DNA of 64,000 nucleotides from Teretinema zuelzerae. Lineage in GTDB: Bacteria; Spirochaetota; Spirochaetia; Treponematales; Treponemataceae. A model generated the notes under the pieces. That model made no database searches. It was not told the origin of the DNA and saw only the letters and a program-made list of their open reading frames with translations. The DNA lies in assembly GCF_021021555.1 (NCBI RefSeq), contig NZ_JAINWA010000003.1, forward strand, positions 1,240,001-1,304,000, written 5' to 3'. Every line of letters starts with the position of its first letter. The stretch's first letter is position 1. A program made the translations under genes and the position numbers. Positions 7,840-16,732 of the stretch are shown piece by piece.

Positions 7840-9123
7840 TTATTCCTGGATCTGGGAAACAAGCTGGGTTTGCGCGTTCTTTAACGCGGCGGCAACGCTC
7901 GATCCCTTGTAGACTTCGGGAAGGATGGCCGCGATCGCCGCGTCGGCTTCATAGGTGTATGAACCGTATTCGATCGAGGGGATCTTGTTCATCCAGGCGG
8001 AGAAGTCGGAGAACACTTTCTGGCCGCCGAAGAAGGCGTCGGCGTTCATGTACGCGGTTCCGCTCTGGGAGGGAGAGAAGGTTCCCACGGCGCCGCGCTC
8101 GACAAGGATCTTCTGATAGAAGTCGTTGTCCTTCGCATAGATCGCATTCAGGAAGTCGATGGCGGTGTCCTTCGCCTTGGACTGGTTCAGCACGTACCAG
8201 CTGGAACCGCCGAGGTTGGACGCGTTCACCGAGTTCGCCACGTTCAGGCGGGGAATAGGAGCGACGGCCCACTTGCCTGACTGGGAAGCTTCGGCCTTGA
8301 CGGAACCTACGATCCAGACGCCGGTGCTGATTGTCGCGGCCTTTCCGGAGTTGATCGCGCCGACCCACTCGGACCAGCCGCTGGTCTTCATGGTAGCCGG
8401 AGAAGCGATGAGTTTGGCATAGGTCGATACGGCGGCTTCCATCACGGCGTTGCCGGCAAGATTCGGTTTTCCGGCCTTGTCGAAGTACCAGGAACCGGCC
8501 GACTGGAGCATGATGCGCACAAGGCCGCCGTCGGTAGGATCGAAGGCGCACATTGATACGCCGGTTTTCTTGAACACGACTTCGCCGATTTCGATGAAGC
8601 GGTCCCAGGTGATGTTTTCAAGGTCTTTCGCCTTGAAGCCGGCGGCCTCGAGAACGTCCTTGCGGTAGAAGGTTCCGGCGACGCCTGAATCGAAGGGAAC
8701 GCCGTAGGTTTTTCCGCCCATGGTCATGAGGCGAACCTTATAGGGCGCGAATTTGGAGTGATCGATTTTTCCGGTAAGATCCGCGAAGCTTCCGGGGAAG
8801 GAGGAAAGATATTTCTGAGCGTTGTAGTCTTCGATAAGGACGATGTCGGGCAAACCGTCGCTGACGCCTGAAGAAAGATTAATCAAGAGTTTTTGCTCGA
8901 CGTCGGCCTTCGCCATATCGACCACTTCGATTTCCACGCCGGGGTTCGCGACCGCGTAGCGAGCCTTCGCCTCGTTCATGATCGCGATGTTGAAATTCGG
9001 ATCCCATGCCCAGATCGTCAGTTTTTTTGAACCGCTTCCCTGTGATTCCGTTCCGCCGCCGGCGAAAGCTCCCGCCAAACAGGCAGCGGCCATAGCGATA
9101 GCCGCAATTCGTGTCTTTTTCAT
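7840..9123 (-). CDS. Extracellular sugar-binding protein of the ABC importer
   Basis: 427 aa, SBP_bac_1 family (MalE-like). The signal peptide is MKKTRIAAIAMAAACLAGAF, then AGGGTES. Cleavage after FA would give a soluble form; the MAAAC tetrad could instead serve as a loose spirochaetal lipobox, so anchoring is uncertain. The mature part begins KKLTIWAWDPNFN, typical of the family, and has the hinge and tryptophan-rich ligand region (GSWYFDKAGKPNLAG; SNLGGSSWYVL). It delivers sugar to the two downstream permeases. A GAGGAGG ribosome-binding site sits 7 nt from the ATG, in keeping with high expression of the binding protein. The promoter and operators are at 9180-9245. Confidence 0.9.
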   Translation of the reverse strand: MKKTRIAAIAMAAACLAGAFAGGGTESQGSGSKKLTIWAWDPNFNIAIMNEAKARYAVANPGVEIEVVDMAKADVEQKLLINLSSGVSDGLPDIVLIEDYNAQKYLSSFPGSFADLTGKIDHSKFAPYKVRLMTMGGKTYGVPFDSGVAGTFYRKDVLEAAGFKAKDLENITWDRFIEIGEVVFKKTGVSMCAFDPTDGGLVRIMLQSAGSWYFDKAGKPNLAGNAVMEAAVSTYAKLIASPATMKTSGWSEWVGAINSGKAATISTGVWIVGSVKAEASQSGKWAVAPIPRLNVANSVNASNLGGSSWYVLNQSKAKDTAIDFLNAIYAKDNDFYQKILVERGAVGTFSPSQSGTAYMNADAFFGGQKVFSDFSAWMNKIPSIEYGSYTYEADAAIAAILPEVYKGSSVAAALKNAQTQLVSQIQE

Positions 9124-9179
9124 GTATTTCCTCCTCTGAGATTGCGGGCGGAGATACCATGACCCCGTCCGTTACTCAG

Positions 9180-9207
9180 AGTATAAACTGGTTTTACTAA
9201 AAGTCAA
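9180..9207 (-). promoter_or_regulatory. Promoter of the sugar-uptake operon
   Basis: Minus strand: TTGACT (-35, 9202-9207), 16-bp spacer, TATACT (-10, 9180-9185). The 11-bp palindrome TTTTAGTAAAA fills much of the spacer, so a bound repressor would exclude RNA polymerase. Confidence 0.75.
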
Positions 9208-9245
9208 AACATTTTACTAGTATTTTACCACTTATTTTACTAAAC
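9192..9245. promoter_or_regulatory. LacI-family operator cluster
   Basis: TTTTACTAAAA at 9192-9202 is a perfect odd-centred palindrome. Related copies follow at 9212-9222 (TTTTACTAGTA), 9223-9233 (TTTTACCACTT) and 9235-9245 (TTTTACTAAAC), the last three spaced 11-12 bp apart, about one helical turn. The same palindrome recurs at the lacI promoter (10472-10482), which supports it as the recognition site of the adjacent LacI protein. Confidence 0.65.
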
Positions 9246-9254
9246 TTTCAAAGC

Positions 9255-9283
9255 AAAAAAAAACGGTTCCCGCAAAGGAACCG
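9255..9283 (-). terminator. Rho-independent terminator of lacI
   Basis: Minus strand: CGGTTCC, 6-nt loop, GGAACCG (9264-9283), followed by nine Ts (9255-9263). It lies 67 nt after the lacI stop and separates lacI from the sugar operon promoter. Confidence 0.85.
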
Positions 9284-9349
9284 CAATTAATCACCCGTTA
9301 ACGCAATATTTCACCCGGACAGCCGTTCGGTTTCAGAAAAATCAGGATT

Positions 9350-10426
<1,077 letters not shown>

Positions 10427-10471
10427 TCAAGGGAACCGGCCGCATTGCAATCGCCTTCCGATTCTCTTTAT

Positions 10472-10521
10472 TTTTAGTAAAACTGTTCGTTCTATTCTAT
10501 CCCTATGTATGAATTCTGCAA
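10472..10521 (-). promoter_or_regulatory. lacI promoter with autoregulatory operator
   Basis: Minus strand: TTGCAG (10516-10521), 16-bp spacer, TAGAAT (10494-10499). The palindrome TTTTACTAAAA (10472-10482) starts about 12 bp downstream of the -10 box, over the predicted early transcribed region. It is identical to the operator in the sugar operon promoter. Confidence 0.6.
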
Positions 10522-10551
10522 AGGGGTGCTTTTCCAAAAACGGACGCCGGG

Positions 10552-10557
10552 TATACT
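10552..10557 (+). promoter_or_regulatory. -10 box of leaderless promoter for the pseudouridine synthase
   Basis: TATACT followed by six bases and the ATG at 10564. No Shine-Dalgarno is present. The -35 region (TGCTTT area) is weak. Confidence 0.45.
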
Positions 10558-10563
10558 GGGCGA

Positions 10564-11562
10564 ATGACGAGTCCGATTCCGCTTACACGGCGCATATCTA
10601 TCCCTCCCGACGCCAGGGGACTAAGCCTGGCCGGCTATCTTTCCGCCCGCTTCACCTATTTCGACTCGGCCTCGTGGACCAGGGAAATCGAGGAAGGACG
10701 AGTGCTGATCAACGGCAGGCCGGCGGATCCGCTGTCGCTCCTGAAGCCCGCAGACCAACTGCAATGGACGCCCCTCCCATACGAGGAGCCTCCGGTAAAC
10801 ACGAATTGGAAAACGCTCCATGAAACCGACGATTTCATCTGGATCGAAAAACCCGCAGGACTTCCCGTCCACCCGTCCGGCATCTACCGGGAAAACACGC
10901 TCTGGAATTTTCTCGGAATGGCGGAAACCGGCTATTCGTTCATAAACCGCCTGGACCGCGAAACCTCCGGCGTCGTCGTGGCGGCGAAGGGGGCCAGGCA
11001 GGCGGCCCTCGCCTCCCGGTGGCTGCAGGAAGGCCTGATACGCAAAGAATACCGAGTCCTCGTCCACGGCGCCGCCCCGGAAGCCTTCGAAGCGCGGGGC
11101 TATCTCAAACCGGACAGCGCCTCGCCGGTACGAAAAAAAAGTCTGTTCGTCCGGGATGATGCAGAACCGCGCGCGCAACCTGAATCCGGCGAACGACAGG
11201 AGCCTCCGATTCCCGCTTCTTCGCGGTGCGAGACAGCCTTCGAGCGGATCAAGGAGTTCTCGCTTCCCGACGGGTCCCGGGGAAGTTTGCTCGCGGCCTT
11301 TCCCCGCACCGGGAAGACGCACCAGATCAGGGCCACCCTTCAGGGATCGGGATTTCCGGTCGTCGGAGACAAGCTCTACGGACTCGATCCAGAGTTTTTC
11401 ATCAGATTTATCGAAGGAAGCCTGACGGAAAAGGACCATGAAAGGCTCATCCTGCCGAATCAGGCCCTTCACTGCATGCGCATGATCCTTCCGATAAAAG
11501 GCGTCGATATCGCGAAAACCGTCTCCGGAATTCCTGAATCCTGGGATGAAGTACTTGTCTGA
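10564..11562 (+). CDS. RluA-family RNA pseudouridine synthase
   Basis: 332 aa. An S4-like RNA-binding region (about 10-65, with LAGYLSARF and EEGRVLINGRPAD) precedes the catalytic domain. The catalytic motif is NRLDRETSG with Asp131; most relatives have His in place of the first Asn. The closing motif GKTHQIRATLQGSGFPVVGD is present. It isomerises specific uridines in 23S rRNA or tRNA; the exact target (RluC, RluD or RluA-like) cannot be decided from sequence alone. An insertion of about 30 variable residues (about 185-220) sits between the two catalytic-domain halves. It starts from a leaderless-type promoter, divergent from lacI. Confidence 0.88.
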   Translation: MTSPIPLTRRISIPPDARGLSLAGYLSARFTYFDSASWTREIEEGRVLINGRPADPLSLLKPADQLQWTPLPYEEPPVNTNWKTLHETDDFIWIEKPAGLPVHPSGIYRENTLWNFLGMAETGYSFINRLDRETSGVVVAAKGARQAALASRWLQEGLIRKEYRVLVHGAAPEAFEARGYLKPDSASPVRKKSLFVRDDAEPRAQPESGERQEPPIPASSRCETAFERIKEFSLPDGSRGSLLAAFPRTGKTHQIRATLQGSGFPVVGDKLYGLDPEFFIRFIEGSLTEKDHERLILPNQALHCMRMILPIKGVDIAKTVSGIPESWDEVLV

Positions 11563-11583
11563 TAGACAACCCGAGGGTACAAT
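11555..11583 (+). promoter_or_regulatory. Leaderless promoter of the hemerythrin gene
   Basis: TTGTCT (11555-11560), 17-bp spacer, TACAAT (11578-11583), six bases, then ATG at 11590. The -35 overlaps the end of the preceding pseudouridine synthase gene. Confidence 0.6.
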
Positions 11584-11589
11584 TCCTGC

Positions 11590-12009
11590 ATGATCAATGT
11601 TTTCAAATGGGATGAATCCCTCAGCACCGGTTTCGACGAAGTGGACAACCAGCACAAGAAGCTTATCCGCGTCATAGAAGACGTCCATCAGGCCATGGAA
11701 GCGGCCGACAGGGACGAAGCGGACGCAGGCCTCAAGCTCGCGAAGGATTTGAAGCGGCTCACCGATTACACGCTGTATCATTTCACGGAAGAAGAAGACC
11801 TGATGCGCAGAAACGGATTTCCCGGGCTCGAGTCCCATAAAAAGGAGCACGAAGCCTTCGTCGCCAAGATTACGGCGCAGATTAAGGGGCTCGCCGCCTC
11901 AGACGCGGAAGCCTCGTTCCAGCTCTACCGCTTTCTCGGCTCCTGGCTGCTCGCGCACATAGCCCGGTCCGACCAGGAATGGGCGGCCTTCATTTCGCAG
12001 AAAGCCTGA
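11590..12009 (+). CDS. Bacteriohemerythrin
   Basis: 139 aa, a single-domain four-helix bundle that binds oxygen at a non-haem di-iron site. All expected ligands are visible: His22 (VDNQHKKL), His64 and Glu68 (HFTEEEDLM), His83 and His87 (HKKEHEAF), His123 and Asp128 (HIARSD). The N-terminal FKWDESLSTGFDEVD is typical. In anaerobes such proteins are thought to scavenge or sense oxygen. It has its own promoter, with -10 box 6 nt before the ATG, and no ribosome-binding site. Cytoplasmic; no membrane segment. Confidence 0.95.
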   Translation: MINVFKWDESLSTGFDEVDNQHKKLIRVIEDVHQAMEAADRDEADAGLKLAKDLKRLTDYTLYHFTEEEDLMRRNGFPGLESHKKEHEAFVAKITAQIKGLAASDAEASFQLYRFLGSWLLAHIARSDQEWAAFISQKA

Positions 12010-12072
12010 ATGGGAGCATCAGAAGCCGGATTGCAGCCTCTTGCTATCCGCGACCGCGGCGAAGGATGACCG

Positions 12073-13104
12073 ATGAATCTTGAGGATTTCACCAAAACAT
12101 TCATTTTCAGCTACGGCGTCGCCTTCATGAATATAGCGCTGATTATGATAGTCTCGCGGCGGAAGCATCTGATCGATTACATCAATGCCCTGTTTCACTT
12201 CGTGTTCGGCTTGATGTGCTTCGCAGGAGGATTCTCCGTCGCCAACCGGTTCGAGAGCCTTCCGGCGAATCTGACCGTCTACTATTCGATGGCCCTTTTA
12301 GGCCCGATCGGCTCGGCCTTCGTCCTCGATTCGGTCGGCATCCGCTTCACGAAGATGCGTCTGTTTCACACGATAATACTCGGCATAACCGCCGTTTACA
12401 TTGGCGGAACCGTTTTGATTTTCGCGGGAGTTCCCTGGAAGTACGTCTTCACCCTCTCGTATGGTCTCCTCTTTTTAAGCGACGTGTCCGTTTTCATTTT
12501 CCTTAGAATAGAATTGGGAAAGTTCAGGAACGTTGCGGGAAATCTGAAGGTTCTCTACACTATTCTCCTTGTTATTGCCGTTCAAACGCTGGGAATGCTG
12601 CTTTCCAAGCCCCTCGGTCTCGATTCGCTCCTCTACATTTTCTGGATCCTGCTCATATTCGCGATTTTCGGATTAACCTTGCTCAGCTTTTCCGCGCCGG
12701 AAACATGGAACCGGCTCAGGGAATCGGCAACCCAGGCGCACAACGACAAAACCCGGCTGAAAAAACTGGATATTCCGGAGTTGCTGAAGTCTCTTGAAGA
12801 GGTAATGGAGACGAGAACTCCGTTCACAGACCCCGAACTCAGCCTCGAAGACCTCGCGAGCCTCATCGGCATAAGCGGTCCTCAGCTCTCGGAAATCCTG
12901 AATCAGCATCTCGGCGTGAATTTTTCGAGCTATGTAAATTCATGGAGAATCAAAATGACGAAAAAGAGAATCCTCGCCGAACCCGATTCGTCGATACTTA
13001 CGATCGCATTCGATTCCGGCTTTAATACCAAATCGTCTTTCAACGCAGTATTTAAAAAAGAAACCGGCACCACGCCGACCGCATACCGCAAGGAGAACAC
13101 ATGA
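12073..13104 (+). CDS. Membrane-anchored AraC-family regulator
   Basis: 343 aa. Residues about 8-215 contain seven hydrophobic segments (for example FIFSYGVAFMNIALIMIVS, LFHTIILGITAVYIGGTVLIF and YIFWILLIFAIFGLTLL), followed by a linker and a C-terminal AraC/XylS double helix-turn-helix (about 250-340: LSLEDLASLIGISGPQLSEIL and ILTIAFDSGFNTKSSFNAVFK). A membrane sensor fused directly to an AraC DNA-binding domain is a one-component regulator that must act on DNA from the membrane. The ligand is unknown. AAGGA lies 9 nt before the ATG. The stop overlaps the start of the esterase gene (ATGA), linking the two functionally. Confidence 0.85.
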   Translation: MNLEDFTKTFIFSYGVAFMNIALIMIVSRRKHLIDYINALFHFVFGLMCFAGGFSVANRFESLPANLTVYYSMALLGPIGSAFVLDSVGIRFTKMRLFHTIILGITAVYIGGTVLIFAGVPWKYVFTLSYGLLFLSDVSVFIFLRIELGKFRNVAGNLKVLYTILLVIAVQTLGMLLSKPLGLDSLLYIFWILLIFAIFGLTLLSFSAPETWNRLRESATQAHNDKTRLKKLDIPELLKSLEEVMETRTPFTDPELSLEDLASLIGISGPQLSEILNQHLGVNFSSYVNSWRIKMTKKRILAEPDSSILTIAFDSGFNTKSSFNAVFKKETGTTPTAYRKENT

Positions 13105-14093
13105 AATCGCATACCCGAACGGCATCGCGCGGAGAGCTCCGCCCGCGATCGATCATCAACCTGGCGCTGCTTTTAGCGGCGGCCTTCTCGCTCGCTTCCT
13201 GCGCTACAGTGAGCAGGCACTACATGGATAACGTAGAAACAAAGTATCCCACGGTGCGCCGCTTCGCCGAATCGACTCCTCCGGCCGCCGGAGTGAAAAT
13301 GAAAGAAATCCGCGATTCGGAAATACCCGGTCCCGCTGGAACCATAGAAGTCCGCTTCTATGTTCCGCAGACGCAGAAGGAAAACTCGCCGGTTCTGTTC
13401 TATATTCACGGAGGCGGCTTCGTTTCGGGGAGCATCAACGCGGCGGACAGCCTCGTGAGACGGCTTTCCAGGGATTTGCAGGCGCCCGCCATCTCGATCC
13501 ATTACCGGCTCGCCCCGGAGCATCCCTGGCCTGCGGCGATAGAAGACTGCCGGGCGGCGTATGCATGGGCTGAAGAAAACGCCGCGACCGTTTTTCCGGG
13601 ATCGAACGGCAAACTCATCATTGCCGGAGAAAGCGCCGGAGCGAATCTGGCGGCGGGAATTACGCACTGGAAAAAAGCGGAAGGCGGAGAGCAGCCCGTC
13701 GCCCAGCTGTTGTACGCCCCCTATGTAGGGAACCCCGAGCCGGAGCTTGGCGCGCTGTGGCCGTCGCGTCTGGAACACTCGAAGACGAGCGTCATCACGC
13801 CGCGGAGCATAGACTTTTTCACCCGGGCCTACACGGCCGGACGCGAAGAGCTTTTAGCAGAACCGTCGATCTATCCTGTTCTCTACCCTTCGTTCGACGG
13901 CCTCGCTCCCGCCTTCGTTACTATCTGCGGCAGGGATACGCTGAGGGATGAAGCGGAAGCGTACGCGACGCTTCTCGAACGCGACGGCGTATTCGTCGTG
14001 AAAATGTTCATAGCGGACCGGGATCACGCATGGTCGGGAGATCCGGTCGTCCGGGCTTCGGCAGACTTCATTCACGGGCTGCCGCAAGAATAG
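13101..14093 (+). CDS. Lipoprotein alpha/beta-hydrolase (HSL-family esterase)
   Basis: 330 aa. A lipoprotein signal (LLAAAFSLASC, acylation at Cys34) follows an N-region of about 20 residues. The hormone-sensitive-lipase fold is shown by the oxyanion motif HGGGF (103-107), the nucleophile Ser178 in GESAGAN, an acid in CGRDTLRDEAE, and the catalytic His in RDHAWSG. It should hydrolyse short-chain esters of unknown identity at the cell surface or periplasmic face. The ATG overlaps the AraC stop by 4 nt and has AAGGAG upstream, so the membrane regulator and this esterase are co-produced and may share a substrate or signal. Confidence 0.87.
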   Translation: MKSHTRTASRGELRPRSIINLALLLAAAFSLASCATVSRHYMDNVETKYPTVRRFAESTPPAAGVKMKEIRDSEIPGPAGTIEVRFYVPQTQKENSPVLFYIHGGGFVSGSINAADSLVRRLSRDLQAPAISIHYRLAPEHPWPAAIEDCRAAYAWAEENAATVFPGSNGKLIIAGESAGANLAAGITHWKKAEGGEQPVAQLLYAPYVGNPEPELGALWPSRLEHSKTSVITPRSIDFFTRAYTAGREELLAEPSIYPVLYPSFDGLAPAFVTICGRDTLRDEAEAYATLLERDGVFVVKMFIADRDHAWSGDPVVRASADFIHGLPQE

Positions 14094-14120
14094 AGCATCG
14101 AACGCGATACGGCCCGGATC

Positions 14121-14834
14121 TTATTTCTTGCCGAATAATTTCCTGAACGATTCGCGGAAATCCCTCCGAACCTGGCGTTCAGGATCCCGGGAAAAGGCGA
14201 AGATGTCCTCTTCTGCTCCGGCGACGAGGAGCACGTCTTCTTTCGCGAACGCGTAGGAGGGATCGTTGATGAAGGTGAACTCGTCGCTGTCCTCCTTCCT
14301 GAGCGCCACTACGTTGAGGGAGAATTCCTTGCGGAGATTCGCTTCCATGAGCGTTTTCCCGATGCAGTATTCGTTCGCACGGATTTCCGCAAGGGACAAG
14401 TTCTGGGAAATCGGCATGAAATCGAAAAGCAGAGACGACGCGAGGATCGGCGTGATGCGCTTGGCCGCTTCGCGATCCGGATAGATGACCTTCGTCGCTC
14501 CCATCAGTTTCAGGATTTCTCCGTGTTCGTCAGTCTGCGCCTTCGCGACGATCTCCCGTATGCCCATCTTATGCAGAAAATTAATCGTCATGATCGAGGA
14601 TTCGATTTTTCCGCCCAGATCGACGATGACCGCGTCTATCTCGGGCGGCACGATCTTCCTCAACGCCGTTTCGTTGATCGCGTCGGTAATATAGGAAGCC
14701 CGGGCGAAGTCCTTATATTTTTCGATCACGTCCTTGTCGCGGTCGATAATGATGATCTCGTTGGTGATTTCCAACAGCTCTTCGAGCATCCTGATGCCGA
14801 AGGCTCCAAGCCCTACGATTGCAAACTGTTTCAT
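14121..14834 (-). CDS. ktrA: Potassium uptake regulatory subunit (KtrA/TrkA)
   Basis: 237 aa. An RCK_N Rossmann domain with the nucleotide-binding GLGAFG (8-13) and the acidic end of strand 2 (IIIIDRD) is followed by an RCK_C domain (about 140-215). It gates the KtrB channel in response to ATP/ADP or NAD(H) and sits on its cytoplasmic face. A single RCK unit is the KtrA layout; E. coli TrkA has two. AAGGAG lies upstream, 52 bp after the ktrB stop, so the pair forms an operon that converges on the esterase gene. Confidence 0.88.
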   Translation of the reverse strand: MKQFAIVGLGAFGIRMLEELLEITNEIIIIDRDKDVIEKYKDFARASYITDAINETALRKIVPPEIDAVIVDLGGKIESSIMTINFLHKMGIREIVAKAQTDEHGEILKLMGATKVIYPDREAAKRITPILASSLLFDFMPISQNLSLAEIRANEYCIGKTLMEANLRKEFSLNVVALRKEDSDEFTFINDPSYAFAKEDVLLVAGAEEDIFAFSRDPERQVRRDFRESFRKLFGKK

Positions 14835-14886
14835 TCGTTCTTCTCCTTTTCGATTCTATCGAAAATCGCGCCGTTGCGTTCCCGGC

Positions 14887-16224
14887 TCATCCTATTAAAA
14901 TCGACGCGGACGGATATTCGAAATACCGCTCTTTTTCGCTGTGAGCGAAGCCGAGGGCCATGGCGAAGATGCCGGTTCTTCCGATGAACATCGTCGCGAT
15001 GACGATGGCCTTGCCGGCGGCGCTCAACGATGCGGTGGCGCCCAGCGATAATCCGACAGTAGCGAACGCCGATATCGTTTCAAAAAAGATATCGAAAATG
15101 CGCACAGTGCCGGCCATGAGGCTTTCTCTTTCGCTGATCAACAACAAAAAACAGGCGCTCATGCATATCATAAGACTCTTCGCCACTATGCTGAACGCTT
15201 TTTCGACGGTTGCGGTATCGATGCACTTCCGCCGCATATTGAAGCCGTTCTGCTCGGTATTGCCCCGAATCGCGTATAAAAACACCACCAGAAAGGTGGT
15301 AGTCTTTACGCCGCCTGCGATCGATCCGGGAGATCCGCCGATGAACATGAGAACGGCCGTGAACAGATTGGAAGCCGGCGTCAGATTCGCCTGGGAAACG
15401 GTCTCGAATCCGGCTGTTCTCGGCGTCACCGCCTGAAAAAACGCTGCCGAAATCTGTCGCAGAGGGGGCAGGCCCGCGAATGCGCGGTTGCGCTCTAAAA
15501 GCCAGAACACCGCGGCGGCTCCGAAAATAAGAGTCCCGCTCGCGATCAGCACGATTTGGCTGTGATAGGTAAGCCGGTGCAATTTTTTCGTAAAAAGTTT
15601 GCGGACATCGGCCAATACGGAAAAACCGAGCCCGCCCGCGATGATGAGCAAACTTATCGCAAGGGGCAGCCAGGGATCGTTCACAAAACCGGCGAGGCTA
15701 TCGGAACGCGTGGAAAAACCGGCGTTGCAAAAAGCGGAAACCGAATGAAAGACGGCATCCAGAACCGGCTGTTCAGACCCGGCGCCCCGGAAGCCTCCGT
15801 ACAGCAACACGGCACCTATCAGCTCGACGATGAACGTCGTCCCGATGATTGAAAGGAGTATCCGTCTCGGCTCAATTTCCACATCCTCGGAAAAAAAGTC
15901 GCGGACGACGGTGCGATTCACAAGGGACAGCTTCCTCTTGGGAGCAGCCAGATAAAAAGAAATGAAGGTGACGATTCCCAAACCGCCCATTTCGATTAAA
16001 ACCATGATGACGATGAATCCGGCCGGGCTGTACACGTCCATGGAGACCGTAGAAAGTCCGGTTACGCAGACAGCAGACATCGCGGTGAACAGCGCGTCCA
16101 GGTAGGGAACCGGAATGCCCGACGCATAGGCGAAAGGTTGAGACAACACAGCCGAACCCAGGAGCGGCAACACGATGAAATACGCAAAAAGCTGAACCTT
16201 GTCCATTGAAAGGCGGGTACGCAT
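14887..16224 (-). CDS. ktrB: Potassium-translocating subunit (KtrB/TrkH)
   Basis: 445 aa from the ATG at 16224. An ATG five codons further upstream lies before the -10 box and is unlikely to be used. The protein has the four-fold M1-P-M2 repeat of the TrkH/KtrB superfamily, with pore-loop glycines in SAVCVTGLS, SAFCNAGFS, TPRTAGFE and SAFATVGLS. It is an inner-membrane K+ (perhaps Na+-coupled) uptake channel gated by KtrA. A TACACT box ends 6 nt before the ATG and there is no Shine-Dalgarno. Confidence 0.9.
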   Translation of the reverse strand: MRTRLSMDKVQLFAYFIVLPLLGSAVLSQPFAYASGIPVPYLDALFTAMSAVCVTGLSTVSMDVYSPAGFIVIMVLIEMGGLGIVTFISFYLAAPKRKLSLVNRTVVRDFFSEDVEIEPRRILLSIIGTTFIVELIGAVLLYGGFRGAGSEQPVLDAVFHSVSAFCNAGFSTRSDSLAGFVNDPWLPLAISLLIIAGGLGFSVLADVRKLFTKKLHRLTYHSQIVLIASGTLIFGAAAVFWLLERNRAFAGLPPLRQISAAFFQAVTPRTAGFETVSQANLTPASNLFTAVLMFIGGSPGSIAGGVKTTTFLVVFLYAIRGNTEQNGFNMRRKCIDTATVEKAFSIVAKSLMICMSACFLLLISERESLMAGTVRIFDIFFETISAFATVGLSLGATASLSAAGKAIVIATMFIGRTGIFAMALGFAHSEKERYFEYPSASILIG

Positions 16225-16230
16225 GGGGAA

Positions 16231-16236
16231 AGTGTA
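16231..16236 (-). promoter_or_regulatory. -10 box of leaderless promoter for ktrB
   Basis: Minus strand TACACT, six bases (TTCCCC), ATG at 16224. A weak -35 (TTTCAA, 16-bp spacer) is upstream. Confidence 0.45.
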
Positions 16237-16269
16237 CACGGAAGACGCGAATTTGAAAAGGAGAAGCTC

Positions 16270-16626
16270 TCAACAGGAAAGTTTGACGAAATCCCTGATT
16301 TTCTCCATTTTCCGGAGCAGAAGCCCGGTCATCATAGGCGGATACAAGCCGTCGCGAACCTTCTCAGGGATAGTCGAGGAAAGATGTTGAATAACTTCTT
16401 CTACCGATTCGAAGAGAACAGGATCGCAGGACCGCACCTCGGAAAGAAAATCGGAGAGGGCGTCGAGTTCAACCCGGTACAGGGCGTTATTCTCCCGTGC
16501 CACATACTCGGTATACAGGCCGTTCGATCGCTTTACTTCGATCTGGCCGATAAGGAGGGCGATATCATCCTGCATATCCTCGATTTCAAGAGTCAGAATT
16601 CCCAGGAATTTACTCACTTGCTTCAT
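16270..16626 (-). CDS. Hypothetical protein, 118 aa, unrecognised
   Basis: No family recognised. The start at 16626 is chosen because GGAGG lies 4 nt upstream (GGAGGCGTTATG); an upstream in-frame ATG at 16728 lacks a site and crosses a regulatory inverted repeat. The product is predicted mostly helical and acidic, with no signal peptide or membrane segment. Leucine/isoleucine-rich stretches (residues 6-27, FLGILTLEIEDMQDDIALLI) suggest a coiled coil or helical bundle. It ends in a cysteine. It lies between ktrB and the GH1 gene on the same strand, and its promoter region contains an 11-bp inverted repeat. A small regulatory or adaptor protein is one possibility; no function can be assigned. 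Confidence 0.65.
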   Translation of the reverse strand: MKQVSKFLGILTLEIEDMQDDIALLIGQIEVKRSNGLYTEYVARENNALYRVELDALSDFLSEVRSCDPVLFESVEEVIQHLSSTIPEKVRDGLYPPMMTGLLLRKMEKIRDFVKLSC

Positions 16627-16662
16627 AACGCCTCCCTGAACCGGCTGCTGCCGTTCACCTAA

Positions 16663-16716
16663 GATTTTCGTATCCCCGGGACGCCTTGTCAAACATCCAA
16701 AGTGAATACGAAAATC
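16663..16716. repeat. Inverted repeat upstream of the 118-aa gene
   Basis: GATTTTCGTAT (16663-16673) and ATACGAAAATC (16706-16716) are perfect 11-bp inverted copies, 32 bp apart. On the minus strand a TTGACA lies between them, and the downstream arm would cover the -10 position (GAAAAT at 17 bp). This could be an operator pair or a leader-RNA stem. Confidence 0.5.
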
Positions 16717-16732
16717 CGGGAGGCGCATGAAA

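Noticed and set aside
6608-7912. A 434-codon plus-strand open frame
   Set aside because: Antisense to the MalF/MalG permease genes, highly charged with no domain; a shadow frame.
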